The notes under the pieces were generated by a model. The model was not told the origin of the DNA. It worked only from the letters and a program-made list of their open reading frames with translations, and ran no database searches. Below are positions 32,330-44,778 of a stretch of 64,000 nt of DNA, one piece after another. Position 1 is the stretch's first letter; the number at the start of each line of letters is the position of its first letter. Both the position numbers and the translations under genes were made by a program. The DNA lies in contig OX637288.1 of NCBI GenBank assembly GCA_951799445.1, positions 32,653,288 through 32,717,287 on the forward strand. Reading direction: 5' to 3'. Source of the stretch: Pseudisothecium myosuroides. Taxonomy: Eukaryota; Streptophyta; Bryopsida; Hypnales; Lembophyllaceae.

Positions 32330-35300
32330 TTATTTGTGAGCTTCCATAATGGAAAAGGGACCAACTTCCGCAAGAATTTGGAGGGAGTTGAACCCCGCGG
32401 GTTTCAAAAGCCCTTCCAATTCAATCGCAGTTCTCTCCCTTCCATTTTCACAGTGAATCTGCATCAACATGTCCGATGTGAATGCAACCCTTCTCTGCAT
32501 GGAAATGGATGCTTCAAGTGGAGTCTCTGTAGGCATGATTATATCCATTATGATCAGTTTTCCTCCCTCACTTGGCAGTGCGTTGTAACAATTTGTGAGG
32601 ATTTTGAGGCATTGCTCATCGCTCCAATCGTGTAATATCCCCTGCAAATGTCATGAACGTACCAACAAATCGTTCACCTCACATAAATTAATTGAGATTG
32701 TTTTTAGGTTGATAATGCAATATGAATTCCATACTAATCTCATCAATTGGTCTCTCTCTTGCATTATGGATCAAAATCTAGTTTTCATTAGCCTTGACAC
32801 TCCTAATTAACAGATTCTCTTTTGAAGCCATTTTCTGAAGATTTGGCACAAGAAAGTTGTCATTTGAGTTGAATATATGTGAATGTGTTATGATATAAAG
32901 ATTTGGTTGAACCAAGTATTTTTAGTTCTTACTTTTGTTGTAGCATTTGCATCAATTTGGAGAGCAAATTATCTATGGTGACCACTATAGTTAGAGAATT
33001 GAGAAAAAAATTAGTTTTTCAATCTATATTAACTTTGCAGTTTAAAAAATAGTAGAGTGATGCTCTATAAAAGACTTCCTTGTAATCTAATTACAATGTA
33101 GACTTTGTGGTGACTTACAATGCATTTCTAAGATCACTCTCACATTTGATTAGAATGCTTATCACAACATTTTTGTTTTAAAATGTATGCATTAGTTTTT
33201 GTAAATATGATTATATACCACCTATAAACAAATGGATATTATATTTATTTATTTTCTAAATTTATAAAAATTTCATTCCTTTAATAAAAAAATATTTCTA
33301 ATTACAAATTAATATATTTTTTGTAGAATCTTTAGATCTATTCTATCTATACATAAAATGAATAGGCCAACAAATTTACAATTTCAAACGGAAAGGAAAT
33401 TTTTACTTTAATAGGTTTGAAGATTTTATGGTTGGATGGGAAAAAAATATCAAAATATATCTATCATCAAGTCCAGTGGCTAAAAAATATCATAGCCTAA
33501 AGGTTGAAATGTTGAATGGGGCAAGGACTCACAACTTAATTACACAAAATGGTCAAGTTTACTTTAATCTCCTTTGATACTCAATACTATTAAGTTACTT
33601 AGTTGCTTGCATTAAGGCTCTTAAGATTGTATGAGGCTTCAAATAGTATGTCAAAAATCTTTATGTTATTCAACATACTAGGCCAATATTTTGCAAATAA
33701 TTTGGGCTTCATTTTTTTGAAATAATTAGTATTGGACCTATTATTTCCCTACAGTATGGTCTTTGTGTAACTATCAATAAATTGAACTATAAAAACTAAT
33801 AGATTTAAGAGCTTCATGTAATATGTCCATCAAAATTTTATCAATCACTACACTGTTGTATGGTTCAATAATGCTCTAGATAAAAAAAGTAAGAATGGAA
33901 CCTCACAATTTGTAGCTTTTGTAATATGAAAAATCTAATAGAACTTTATCATTTCAATTTAGTACATTGTTCCATATTTTACAATTATGTTATTTTAATT
34001 AGAGATATTTTATATTGCAATCCAAATTCCATTCAAAATATTAACACATAATTTGTTTTTAATGGTGATCATTTACTCTTAAATTTAGTAAGGCAAGAAA
34101 AATTATTTGATTAGTATTTGAGGTTATTTTTCTAAATTGAAGTTCCACAAATATGTTATCATAGATTAATGCTTTTGTATTTACCTTCATAAAGATAGCG
34201 TCACATCCAGTTGGCACTTTCTCAAACATATTGCCTCCCACCTGTTCAACACCTTGGGATCCAAGACCATGGACAATTGTTTGTTTAGTATTTGTTTCTA
34301 TTTTTTTATTACAATACTCTAAAAGGTATATGTTTGAGTACCCAGGTACTCAAAAAGTTCTATCTTTACATTTTAATAAATTTTGACATGATTATTTATT
34401 TTTTTGAAGCTATAAATATTATTGAAATGACCTCTAATCTTTATGCTTTTTAAGTTGTTGACAATCTCCTAGCAATAATATATGACCACATATGCAAGAT
34501 TTAAAAAGTGGTTGTTGACATTAGAGAAAAACTAGGGTTTTAAGAAGATTGTTTGTCTTTTAAACTTCTTGACATTTGTGTAGGTACAATCTTTGGTATA
34601 TTCTTATCAAAAAAACCCTTAAAGGTCTTCAAGAGTTAACTATTGTTACTTGCCACTTTAACAACAAGGCATTCAAAATCTCCAAACTTTTGGAGGCCTT
34701 GTGCTTCTCTCTAGTGAGAAGATGCTGGCACATCACTACGGTTGTAGAAACATGGTCTTGATAGACTCAAAGCTAAAATCCACCTAGAGACGCTTGAGTC
34801 AAGTTTGTCATTTCCTGACAAACTTGACTCAGAGTAGACCTTAACATCAAGTCTACTAGGACCATGTTTTTACTAGTGCATGAAAGCCACAAAACTAGCT
34901 TTTGAACTAAGAATAATACATTAAGTAATCACATACAATATTCTGATTGCAATACTTTAAAATCTTACTATTAAGCCCTTAAGGACTAAGGGGTAGTCTA
35001 AATTTATCCAAAGAGTAGAAATTGCATTACAAAGTGTAAATTAGAATAATAATGTAATGATGACTTTCAAGAAAAAATTGTAAAATGTGATTTCTAGATC
35101 ATATCCATACAATTAGATCACTTGTTGTTCTAATAAAAAAATCTCAATGAAATTTGAAACCAAAAATCTGTATTTCTTTTTAAAATGGATTGTAGATTGA
35201 ATATTTGTAATTCTTGCATAATTTTTAAATTTAAAAAAAATACTAATTATAGTGACGGAGTGACCTTTCAAATTCTTTTATATTATATATCTATTTGAAT

Positions 35301-37661
35301 AATTTTTTATCAAGTACAATGTTGATGACTCTAAAACTTTGTGCAAAGTCAAAAAAATTTACTTACCAAAAATGCAAGGATTAGTTGCCACGACCTGAGG
35401 AAGGTCAAAGTTGATGCCATGGATGTGGGGGTACCTCTCTACAATGGCAGCCAACACCATTCCAGAGCTCCCTCCTACATCCACCAGTTTGTGGACGCTA
35501 TCAAAGCCACGGTATTGCGACAACATCATTGGTATCAAATTGGTGGACATGTCCTTGAACGCATTCTTAAACATCTCCAAGAAGTCAGGGTGAGTTTTCA
35601 TGTACTCAAATTGATTCACTCCATGTGCCGATGTAAACGGTTCGTTGGACTTTAACACCGAATCACTACACACAACCTCAATTTCATTCAATTCAAGCAA
35701 TGAATCTTCACTAACAGAAGGAAGTGAAATAATTTAGGGAGTTGGATTGTAGATGGGGGTGGAAATCCCTAACTTAGTGGTGCACAGATTGATATGCAAT
35801 TTTCATATTAGTTTGAGCACAACAAGCTAATGTAAATGTGAAACTTGGAGATGGAATTTCACGGAATTGATGCTACACATACAACATGCTATATGTTTAA
35901 GCTCAAGAAGAATTTGACAAAAATCTTGAGAGTACATACTTTAGATGTTATTATTGTAACTAAGTGAAGGACAAGATTGCTCTATATTTGCCAAATAATT
36001 AATTATTTATGGAAAATAAGTTCTAACAAATGCTAAAAATAAAGATAATTATGCTTCAAGATTCCTTTTTTGAAATAATATTCCTCCAAATGCATCTACT
36101 TTCAAAATCATTTTCTACCAAACTAAAATTAGTTTACATTGTTAGACAAATCCAAAACCATTAGAGAAAATTTGGACTCTCCAAAAAGCTAGTAGGGTTT
36201 GAGAAGCCAAGCTATTTTTGAACTGAGCTACTCAAAGAATGGAATCTCTGACAAAAAGGAGATTCACCTTGTATGAATATCGGGACTAACAAGGAGTATA
36301 TCTCACTTTCCTATTCTATGTAAGAACATATCATGTGGCTTACTTCTATGTCTGAACATATTCTTAAGTTGACCCAATTTAAGACTACATGACAGATCAT
36401 GAAGAATTTGGGCAATTTGACCAATTGAACCAGCCCAATTTAAGACTAGAACATATCATGTGGATTTGGGGCAATGTGACCAAGCAAACTGGCCTAGTGT
36501 GTTGCCAACTAAACTGGCTAGTACTCTATCTTTGAAAATAATCATATCATACAATCTCTTTTGAATATAAAACAATAATTGCCACAACCCTCCTTCATTT
36601 AAATACTAATACTTGTGTACCAATGCTTTGACACTTGAATGTACTAATGATGAGTGCTCATCAATAGGAGAAAATTTCCTGCATGGGCAAAATAAATTTA
36701 ATCCTAGAGTCTCTTTTGGCACTTCTTTGCAACCCTCTCAAGAGTCCAGAGTTTTCTCTAACGTGTCCATACACCCTTAAAATTCATAGCACTTGCCATT
36801 ATGAAGTTTCACAGTGCCACTGTGAAATTGGGTCTTGGTGTTGCCCTCTGACGGAAGCTCTGATGAGCCCTCGCACCGGATTCGGGAGTCTCAGTGTGAC
36901 TCTGGATCTATCGTCTATGGTCCCAAGACCATGTAAGTTTCTGTTAACTTCCATCTAACCATTTGAATCTTACATAGATTTGTTTGAATTTGTTTTTTCA
37001 ATTTGATGCAAATTAAATGAAGAACACAATAAACAATTGATGGAGCTCGGTGTTACAGACACACGTACCTAAGATGCTCCAGTGTGGCAGAGTACTCTGG
37101 ACCCAGGGTGAAAAATAACGCAGCGTTTCGGTAGCTTCCATCCCCCGGCACAAGACATCTCGACAACCGGGTTAGTGAGAACCTGCGAGCATTGTCATCA
37201 CTAGTCATGTGCTCAGCAAACATGCCTTTGGTGGTGAGCAGTCGAAGGAGCCTCTCAAGGTTGCGCGGACTCGGGCACTTCGCATCCTGCCAACACAATA
37301 GAATCATTTTCATTATCTGTGTAGTTTTTCTACTGCCAGAAATGAATTTTTTTTTCCTCTAAAACCTTTGGTGGCTCTGGCTTTATTCATGCAAAAGTTT
37401 GCACCATGCATGGTCCAAAACTGTGCCAAAATGACGACTAATTCCAATGGAATGCACGCAACTCACCATATGCTGCAGAAGCTCCTCGGCTGTCATGGCC
37501 ATATTCGGGGGCGTGGCGTGGGTGGCGAGAATGTGGGGGACATCCAGTTGCACGATGGTGCGGAGTGCCGCCGAGTAGATCCAGCTGGTGCACATGTCCA
37601 CTACCACCATGGTCGCCTCTGCCTCAGAACTAATGTTTTCTGGCGTTGGTGTATTCGCCAT
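32330..37661 (-). CDS. OMT-C: COMT-like O-methyltransferase, five exons, intact
   Basis: Complement join 37661-37467, 37286-37069, 35710-35367, 34252-34185, 32641-32330: 1137 nt, 378 residues. Every junction is GT-AG with continuous phase. Features: dimerisation region (about 20-105), SAM loop DVGGSSG (215-221), FDLP Asp, GNMF (Asn where OMT-B has the Asp of GDMF), catalytic His279 in LHDWSD, Asp308 where COMT has its Glu297, and Glu344 in RERT. The protein differs from OMT-B mainly in the N-terminus and in keeping residues EDSLLELNE at the start of exon 3. The first ATG of OMT-B is TTG here, so translation starts at the next Met (MANTPTPEN); a longer in-frame start at 37790 lies in what is leader in the other copies. 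It has TATAAATA and CACGTG in its promoter, so it is the best candidate for an expressed gene. The Asp to Asn change at a SAM-contact position might weaken it. Confidence 0.82.
34734..34878. repeat. Foldback MITE downstream of OMT-C exon 4 region, CACTA type
   Basis: Lies in OMT-C intron 3. Starts CACTACGGTTGTAGAAACAT; the reverse complement of the right end is CACTAGTAAAAACATGGTCC. The core is a perfect stem TGAGTCAAGTTTGTCA / TGACAAACTTGACTCA around a 5-bp loop. It is flanked by CAT on both sides (34731-34733 and 34879-34881), the 3-bp duplication expected for CACTA elements. 145 bp. Confidence 0.75.
35711..37068 (-). other. OMT-C intron 2 with an extra segment
   Basis: Ends align with intron 2 of the other OMT copies. 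About 36155-36700 has no counterpart in OMT-B or OMT-D. It contains a repeated phrase (AGAACATATCATGTGG at 36327 and 36450) and may be an unclassified insertion. No coding potential. Confidence 0.45.
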
Positions 37662-38400
37662 CACTGCCAACGCTTTGACCTCACTCACTGTAACTTCGAT
37701 CAGCACCTTCTGCCAATTTGTGGATTTTTCAGTCCAATTAATCCAATTTTGCACTACCAATAGAACTGAATGATGTTTAGACTGAAACAAGTCTGACTGT
37801 AAACTATGACTTGCAAGTATCGGTCTTCAGCTCTAGTTTCCTGCAGCAGGAAACTCAGGTATGAGCTCGGATCAGCTCGCTCCAAGCACGCTAAATTTTG
37901 AGCTAGACAATCCTCCTGAGAAACCAATTCGGAGCGGCCAACTTCAAGTGATAGCTTGAAGGTTTCTCAGTATTTATACATGAAGGTGAAGGTCTGCTCA
38001 CGTGCGGTTCTCTTTTGAAAAAGGTGTAACTTGCCCTTTAAGTTAACTCGTATGAGGTGAAAAAGTTGTCGCTGCCTCCGTCATCGGTCTTCGCAACGTA
38101 TGATGCTTGCAGGCTTGTCGTAGATTCAGGTGCGCTGGTCGCCTTCGAAATCGGTCAGGAGAGGCAGCTTTTGCGACGCTTGGGAATCTGCTGTGTGCAC
38201 AAGAAAAAGAGGGCCATACATACGAATATACGATAGCGTGTCTGACCTAATCCTGAAGGGAAACTTCGGCTCTTCTATTGATTTTACAAAATTCAGTATT
38301 GATTTTGTAATTGTTGACTGGGTAATAGTTCACAGTATTATGTTAGTATATTATGCGAGCACACCCTCAAACTCCATCTAACCTAAAACCAAAATTCAAT
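37662..38400 (-). promoter_or_regulatory. OMT-C promoter and leader
   Basis: TATAAATA at 37978-37971 (minus strand) in the conserved GTATAAATACTGAGA context, CACGTG (G-box) at 37999-38004, then CGAAATCGGTCAGG-type sequence shared with OMT-B and OMT-D farther up. Leader of about 300 bp. The G-box 20-30 bp above the TATA box is shared with OMT-D and missing from OMT-B. Confidence 0.6.
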
Positions 38401-39551
38401 ATTGAAACGGTCAGTTAAGGGAAGCCAAGATGGGTTATACTGTATGCAGAGAATGGGCCAGAGTAAGATTCTTGTTACCGCTAATGCAATCAGCGGTGTC
38501 AAGCTAGCTCTTGGAGAGCTTTCTGCATAAACACATTATAGGTACATTATTTCTAATGAGTTGGAATGTTACATACAAGCTAGCTCTTAGAGAGCTTTTT
38601 GCATAAACAAAATTATAGGTACATTATTTCTAATGATTGGAATGTTACATACCTCTGACACTGGACTCTAAATACAAACACAAAATATACTTGTTATTCA
38701 CAAGGAGCTCAAATCACCATACCATAGAGAGAGATCCATCTCCAAAGAGAATCTCCTCACCCTTGAGCTCAGTAGAGACTGTCAATAAAGACTATTAGTC
38801 TTTAAAATAGACTAGGAATTCTTTTCTATCCTTAGTTCTATCTAGAACCATCCACTAAAGTATAAGTCCTAGTTATGTTTCTCTAGTCACATCTTATCCA
38901 AATCTTAATCTTCTACTTGGAGTTATCTAACTCCAATTCCAAAACAATTGTCTTTATCTTGGAGTTGTCCAACTGCAATGCACTAATCATCCAAGTGGAG
39001 TTGTTTAACTCCACTACATGAATCCATCGCCTATCTCCAAACACTCCAATGTCCTTTGTCATCCAACTAGAGTTGTATAACTCCAGTGCACAAATCCACC
39101 ATCTTGGGATATCTATCTCCAAGCAATCTCTGCTTATCCACTAATGCACATTTCATCATGGATTAGTTCATCCATCAAAGGTCATTACACAATCATCATA
39201 AATTCTTTCATCTATGCATTCATCCATGAAAGGATTGAACAAGGGTCATGACATGGAAATTTGCAATGTTACTGAAGATCAATCAGCACATGGTACATCC
39301 TCATGAACCCCTTAGTGCTTTGAGTCATAGCATGAGACAAAGTACAGGTGAGAAGTGAGGAAATTCTTGAGCGCTTCTTCTGGATCAGTTTTTGATCCTT
39401 TAGTAATTGAGATAAAGAATAAGTTTTAATGCATGAGCAACAGATGCTAAGGTACACTGAACTCAGGGTCGAAGCACTGTCTCTAACAAACATGGTTACC
39501 CGGTCTGTCGTTTTGAGAGGACTCCTGTGACAGTGTTGTGACTAAGAAATA
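38401..39551 (-). repeat. OMT upstream duplicated segment (OMT-C copy) with insertion
   Basis: Reverse complement aligns with 11640-11830 and 12360-12640. Two direct copies of about 70 bp (AAGCTAGCTCT...GGAATGTTACATAC) lie at about 38507-38652. An insertion of about 600 bp (38656-39252, TGACACTGG to GGGTCATGACA) has four GGAGTT(A/G)TNNAACTCC palindromes at 38918-39076; it begins TG and ends CA like a solo LTR, but I find no target duplication. No gene. Confidence 0.5.
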
Positions 39552-40118
39552 CTCCCTTCGTCCCAAAATGATCTTCCTGTTGGCCTTCATTTTTTGTCCC
39601 AAAATGATCTTCCTGTTGCAGTCTGTGACTTACAAATTGGTCAAATTTGACTTTCAATTGCTATTGGGGACCAACAAAACAACTTTGAGTAGTAGTTCTC
39701 CCTCCATTCATGCAATCATTAGTCAAAAGATAAATAAAATGATTAATAGGGTCAGTCAACACTCTTTTTTCTTATTTTTTGCATCTCTTTGAATATTGCC
39801 CAATTGAAGGAGATGAAGCTTTTGGATCTGGAATAAAGGGCCACACATGGGTTTAGGCATACACTAAATGGCTACAAAATGATGACATCATTTTCAACAA
39901 TTAATTGACCATTGGTGATCTTTGAAAATGCCCCAAAAAATCTACTTTTCAATATTCCAAAAACTACATTTCAAAAAGGACTTTGAAACTCAAAGTTTCT
40001 AGAATGCTAGGAGTACACCAAACGCTACTTACAACACAAAAAAGGTTCTTAAAATGTTATTTTTTGCCTTAATCTAGAATATTTTGTCCAACAGGAAGAT
40101 CATTTTGGACAGAGGTAG
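39552..40118. mobile_element. Stowaway-type MITE (TA target)
   Basis: Starts CTCCCTTCGTCCCAAAATGA; reverse complement of the right end is CTACCTCTGTCCAAAATGAT. TA at 39550-39551 and 40119-40120. CTCCCTCCGTCCC is the classic Stowaway terminus of the Tc1/mariner group. The OMT-B copy near 11675 has the unoccupied site (GCTTTAGTTCTTGGTCACAAC). The terminal block occurs twice on the left side (39552 and 39594). 567 bp, no transposase. Confidence 0.85.
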
Positions 40119-40424
40119 TAAAACAGACCATAGATTCTCTAAGATAGAAGTAGCAAGTCAAAGTATTCAAGTACAAAGTTGATCTTTTGAAAATGGATTT
40201 GAAACATATACAGAGAGAAGGTGGATTAACTGAACCTCTTCCATTGTTCAGTCATCCAAAGACTCTCACGTAACTCCTTATTGACTAGATTCATCTATAT
40301 TGTTTGAAGGCATATAATAAATATAATAATATTTGTTAGCACAAAAGACTATCATGTAAATCCTTGTTGACTATTCATCCATAGTGTGTGGAGAGAGTAT
40401 AGTTATATTCTTAACGAATAGAAT
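40119..40424. repeat. Inverted copy of LTR-like flank
   Basis: Reverse complement resembles 11120-11640 (repeats around GTTGACTATTCATC and GACTTGCTACTTCTATCTTA). No gene. Confidence 0.45.
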
Positions 40425-41515
40425 GTCATCCACTCACTTATCCTTGTGAGGATGATGCAGACCAAAGTGGTCCGATTGGTCCAATGCACGAAAGAGAATC
40501 CTTTTATGTAAGACAAAAGTGAAGATATGTTCATCCTTGGAATTTTGTGCAAAAAAGTGATAGGTCTTGCACAACAGTTTGACCCCTCCAATAAGTGCTT
40601 TTAGTGTTTTTAAGTAGATGATTCATATTGTATCAAAAATTAAGGATGATTTCCATGGTAATCAAGCCGTTTTCATTGAGTTAATCCTATGAAAATGAGC
40701 TGTCAATGTGAAAATCATCCTTTTGGGTACCATATGAATCATCTACTTAGAAACACCAAAAGTGCTTATTGGAGGTCAAACTATTGTGCAAGACCTCCCC
40801 TTTTTGCACAAAATTCCAAGGATGAGTTCATGAACATTGATACTTGGGTGAATGCAAGAAACACCTGCCAATTTTGTTGCGTTTTTACAGTCTCATGATT
40901 TTTCTTTTGGAGTACTATAAAATTAGAAAAATAATTTTTAAAAAACAAAAAAAATATGGCTGATGTATACACCTTTAAGATGAAGGTAACCACCAAAGGA
41001 AATGCATAGAAAAATTCTTTAAGCTAGAGAACTAAAAAAGTGCCAAATCTCAAGAAAATGGCTACCTTGATGTATAAATTAGTTAAAACTAGGAAACAAA
41101 ATTAAATACATAAAATGAAAATTGGCCATTTGTAACAATTCTATGGAGATGGTCATTCACCCAAAAAACTCCAAAATAATATTTTATATGTTTCAAAAAA
41201 AATTTGAAGTACTAAAAACCTCTAAATTGGCAAGTGACATATAATTGGGGGCTATTTTTGGATAGTAAACTATTTTTGAAAATTACAAAAAAAATTAGGC
41301 AAGGTGTATAATAGTCATGCGTAACTTACCTATAAATCTTGAGTCATTTGGAGCCACAACGCAAAGGTTATGGCCAAAAAACTAATCAAAATGCAAGGTG
41401 TGACAAAATAGTACAGGTGTTTCTTGCATTCACCCACTTCTATCTTACATAAAAAGATTCTATGTCATCCAACGGGCACTTAGTGTTCGTAGTAGCGTTA
41501 TAAGATTAAATGAGT
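40425..41515. mobile_element. Foldback element interrupted by a 4-bp-duplication element
   Basis: Inverted arms: CATCCTTGGAATTTTGTGCA at 40532 with TGCACAAAATTCCAAGGATG at 40805. Farther out, GAATCCTTTTATGTAAGAC (left) pairs with TCTTACATAAAAAGATTC (41442-41460), on the far side of the element at 40846-41435. The nested element therefore entered the right arm of an older foldback. Confidence 0.55.
40846..41435. mobile_element. GCAAGAAACACC-family element, complete, ACTT duplication
   Basis: Perfect terminal inverted repeats GGGTGAATGCAAGAAACACC / GGTGTTTCTTGCATTCACCC, with ACTT directly on both sides (40842-40845, 41436-41439). 590 bp, AT-rich, noncoding. The most complete member of a family with copies at 17273, 41541, 42097 and 44779. 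Confidence 0.8.
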
Positions 41516-41540
41516 GAATTTTCATTTATTATCCCGATAT

Positions 41541-41945
41541 GGGTGATTGCAAGAAACACCTATTGATTTTGTTGTGTTTTACAATACTCATGCCTTTTTT
41601 TTCTGGAGTACTTTAAAACTAGAAAAATAATTTTTAAACTTTTAAAAAAATATGGCCAATGTATACACCTATAAGATGAAGGTAACCACCAAAAGAAAAT
41701 CATAGAAAATTTCTCTAAGTAGGAGAACTAGAAAAGTGCCAGATTTCAAGAAAATACATATTTTGATGTTTTAATTAGTAGAAAATATGAAAAAAATTAA
41801 ATTAAATAAATAAAAATTGGCCATTTGTAACAACTCTATGGACATGGTCATTCACCAAAAAAATTGCCAAAATAATTTTTTATATGTTTCAAAAAGCAAA
41901 GAGAAAGAGGCCCACTTTGTAGATTTCTACATGACATATAATTCT
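41541..41945. mobile_element. GCAAGAAACACC-family element, right part lost
   Basis: Begins GGGTGATTGCAAGAAACACC and aligns with 40846 for about 350-400 bp (ATATGGCCAATGTATACACC, AGATGAAGGTAACCACCAAA). The alignment then fades and no right terminus is found. Confidence 0.65.
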
Positions 41946-42096
41946 TTTTTATATTCTTTTATATTCTTTAAAAAATATTTATCTAATTCTACAACACTCC
42001 CAAAGAAACTGCCTGAATGCTACAAAAATAAGCCAGTCTTCTTTGTGACTATCCATAGAATATTTTTTGAATAGACATTTTTATAAACTTTTACAA

Positions 42097-42893
42097 GGGT
42101 GAATGCAAGAAACACCTACCGATTTTGTTGCATTTTGACAGTACTTATCATTTTGATTCTGTAGTACTTTAAAATTAGAAAAAGAGTTTTTTTAAAATAA
42201 AAAGAATATGGCTAATGTATATACCTTTAAGATGAAGGTAACCACCAAAGGAAATTGATTAAAAAAAATTCTAAGCAAGAGAACTAGAAAAGTGCCAAAT
42301 CTCAAGAAAATGGATATTTTGATGTTTTAATTAGTTAAAAATAGAAAAAGGTAAATGTCAATTTTGCTTTGCCATTGGATTTCTTTTTTCATTGTTGACC
42401 CAATTTTTTTAGTAAAAATTGTACAACACATAAAATAAAAATTGTCCATTTGTAAGAACTCTATGGAGATGGTCATTCACCCAAAAAAACTCCAAAATAA
42501 TATTTTATATGTTACCAATTGCAAGTAGAAAGATGCGCACTTTGTGGACTTTCATACCACATACAATTAATTATTTTTAGAATTCCTTTGGGCAATAGCT
42601 ACAAATCTTCTAGAAGACCATCCCTTCCAAATTTCAGTTCAAAACTTGTTTTTTTGGATACTAAATAGTACTAAAAACCTCCAAATTGGCAAGTGTGACA
42701 TAAAATTGGGGGCTGTTTTTGGACAGGTAACTATTTTTGAAAATTACAAAAAAAATTAGACAAAGTGTATAATAGTCATGAGTACCTTACCTATAAATCT
42801 TGAATCATTCGGAGCCAAAACGCAAAATTTATGGCCAAAAAAATAATCAAAACACAAGGTGTGATGCAAAATAGTATAGGTGTTTCTTGCATA
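42097..42893. mobile_element. GCAAGAAACACC-family element, longer copy, right tip worn
   Basis: Left end GGGTGAATGCAAGAAACACC. Right part GTATAGGTGTTTCTTGCAT, but the last bases (ATGC instead of TTCACCC) are lost. About 797 bp; it includes an internal stretch also present in the 44779 copy and deleted from the 40846 copy. Confidence 0.65.
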
Positions 42894-42974
42894 TGCTTTT
42901 TCCTAGGCTCACTAAAGTAACTTTTCATGTCACTTGCCTTCAAAATTGACTGTTGAAATTGTCTTCCTTACATA

Positions 42975-43211
42975 GGGCTACGGCGGATTGGCCCCCTTAT
43001 TGCCCCAACTAAGGATAAATGCAAAAATTGCCCACTATTTTGAACCGCGTAAATTTTGTATTTTTTCACCTCTCCTAGCTAATTTGGGGCCCCAATTGCA
43101 AATTTGAATTCAAAATTTGCAAATTTTATCATGGGTGGCAAATGAAAAATTCCAATGTTTTCTCTGCAGGGATAAACCACAAGGCAATAAGGGGGTCGGA
43201 GTCCTCCTTGG
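42975..43211. mobile_element. Mutator-type MITE with 9-bp duplication
   Basis: CCTTACATA at 42966-42974 and again at 43212-43220. The ends are GGGCTACGGCGGATTGGCCC and, in reverse complement, CCAAGGAGGACTCCGACCCC, both followed by CCTTATTGCC. 237 bp, noncoding. Confidence 0.7.
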
Positions 43212-43220
43212 CCTTACATA

Positions 43221-44470
43221 AAGGATAAAGTTCCAACTTACTATATCAAACAAATTCTAGAGTGTACTTACCAACAAGTAAGCAAGAGTAAACGCTCCAT
43301 CAAGAAGGTGGCACTCACATTACAAAAAATTTGGGCCCTGTAGAGGGTCATTCAGTTTTGGTGGATGTGCATATATAGTGAATTAAACAATAATTATTAA
43401 AAAAAAAAAAAATCAAAAATCTGACAGGGCACACCAACTAACTTTCCCTCACAGGATTTCTTGTGTGACACTTTGGATTGATAGTTCCTATAATTGCACA
43501 TTTTCATGCAAGAAAATGGCCCTCCCATAGCCCAAAATTTTCTAAATTGGTTTGGGTTGCTAGAAGGCGGATCTCCTTTTGTCCTCGTATTTCCTACTTG
43601 TGCTACCTGTTCGAGAGGACTGTCCTACAGTCCCAGGCGCATGAAGAGGGTGGTGAAGAATTTCCGGACATCCCCAGTCCACAAAGGTTGCTCAGACTTC
43701 ATGTGGTGTCAATGTCGCAGATCACGTGAGGGTCAATATTCTTCCCAAAACTGGGAGTCACAAATCGGGTGGCACAGGCTATTTTTTTTCCTTCTGGAAT
43801 CCTGGATTCATTTGTTGTCAACGCCTAGATTCTCTACAATAGCCAACGTGACCGGTGACTTGAGGGTGTATTTTCAGTCCAGTTGCGTGCAAAGATGGAT
43901 TTTCCAATGAATCATGGCAGTAGGTCTTAGACAAAGTTGATGAACTTGCACAAGTCAGTAGTCTTGCATGTAAGGTAAACTACCCAGCATTATGGGGAAA
44001 ATGGGAACAAGCCCATTGTGGGCAAAATTGTAATGGTGGTGCACATTCAAATTCTGTAATGGCGTCGAGAATTTTTCGTTTTATTTCTTGTGTTCACAGA
44101 TTGTGTCACAAGCACACAGGAGGAGGAGCTGCATGCACCTGCCCCCGAGGAAGTCGATGATCAACTCATTCGAACTGAAGGTCAAACCTTAGAATCTCAG
44201 AATTCATCGGACGTTTGGCCAATCTGAGCTCATAATTAATAAATCGTGAATTCAACATAGTGTTCTTCAAGATCATACGGTAACTTGGTGATACTAATTA
44301 AAGGAAAACTGATCCAGAAGAAGCGCTCCTCACTTCTCACCTGTTAGTACTTCGAATTTCCTCACTTGACTTCTCACCTATGCAATAAAATTCAAAAAAT
44401 TCATCACCAATGTGTTTCGATGAATTATCATGTAAAAACATGAAAATTAAATTAAAAAATTCATAAAAAA
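43221..44470 (+). repeat. OMT upstream duplicated segment (OMT-D copy), first part
   Basis: 43850-44370 aligns with 11990-12420 (GAGGGTG-TTTTCCAGTC-like, CATTCGAACTG, GAATCTCAGAATTCATC, GAAGCGCTC). 43480-43850 is moderately GC-rich and open in two frames (to 138 codons), but neither frame shows a known domain or a matching frame in the other copies. 43221-43480 has a poly-A tract and nothing recognisable. Confidence 0.45.
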
Positions 44471-44473
44471 ATG

Positions 44474-44690
44474 GCGAATTTTGTTAAAATGGCAAAAATT
44501 TCACAACTTTGGGACTTTTAACCATGTGGTCTGAAATCTATACCAATTCAAGATACTGAAATCTATACCAATCTTAGATTTTTTAGGCTACAAGGTCTAA
44601 AATCTATACCAATCCTAGATGTCACTATTGCAAACATGTAGTTACAAAATGGCATAGGAATATCACCCATTTCAATGAAATTTGACACAA
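44474..44690. mobile_element. GTTAAAATGGC-family MITE, worn copy
   Basis: Left GGCGAATTTTGTTAAAATGG, right CCCATTTCAATGAAATTTG, with three AAATCTATACCAAT units inside. Noncoding. Confidence 0.55.
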
Positions 44691-44778
44691 ATGGAATTTT
44701 GCCTTCTTAAAACTGAAATTTGGTATGCTTGATTGGGATTGCGTAAGAATTAAATGTTAGTTGTGGAAGATGAATAAT

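Noticed and set aside
37662..37790. Longer N-terminus for OMT-C beginning at 37790
   Set aside because: The extra 43 codons correspond to untranslated leader in OMT-B and OMT-D and are not conserved there.
38656..39252. Solo LTR call
   Set aside because: It begins TG and ends CA, but no target duplication or primer-binding context was found; reported only as an insertion.
43478..43910. A gene in the 83- and 138-codon frames
   Set aside because: Two overlapping frames, no domain, no conservation of either frame in related segments.
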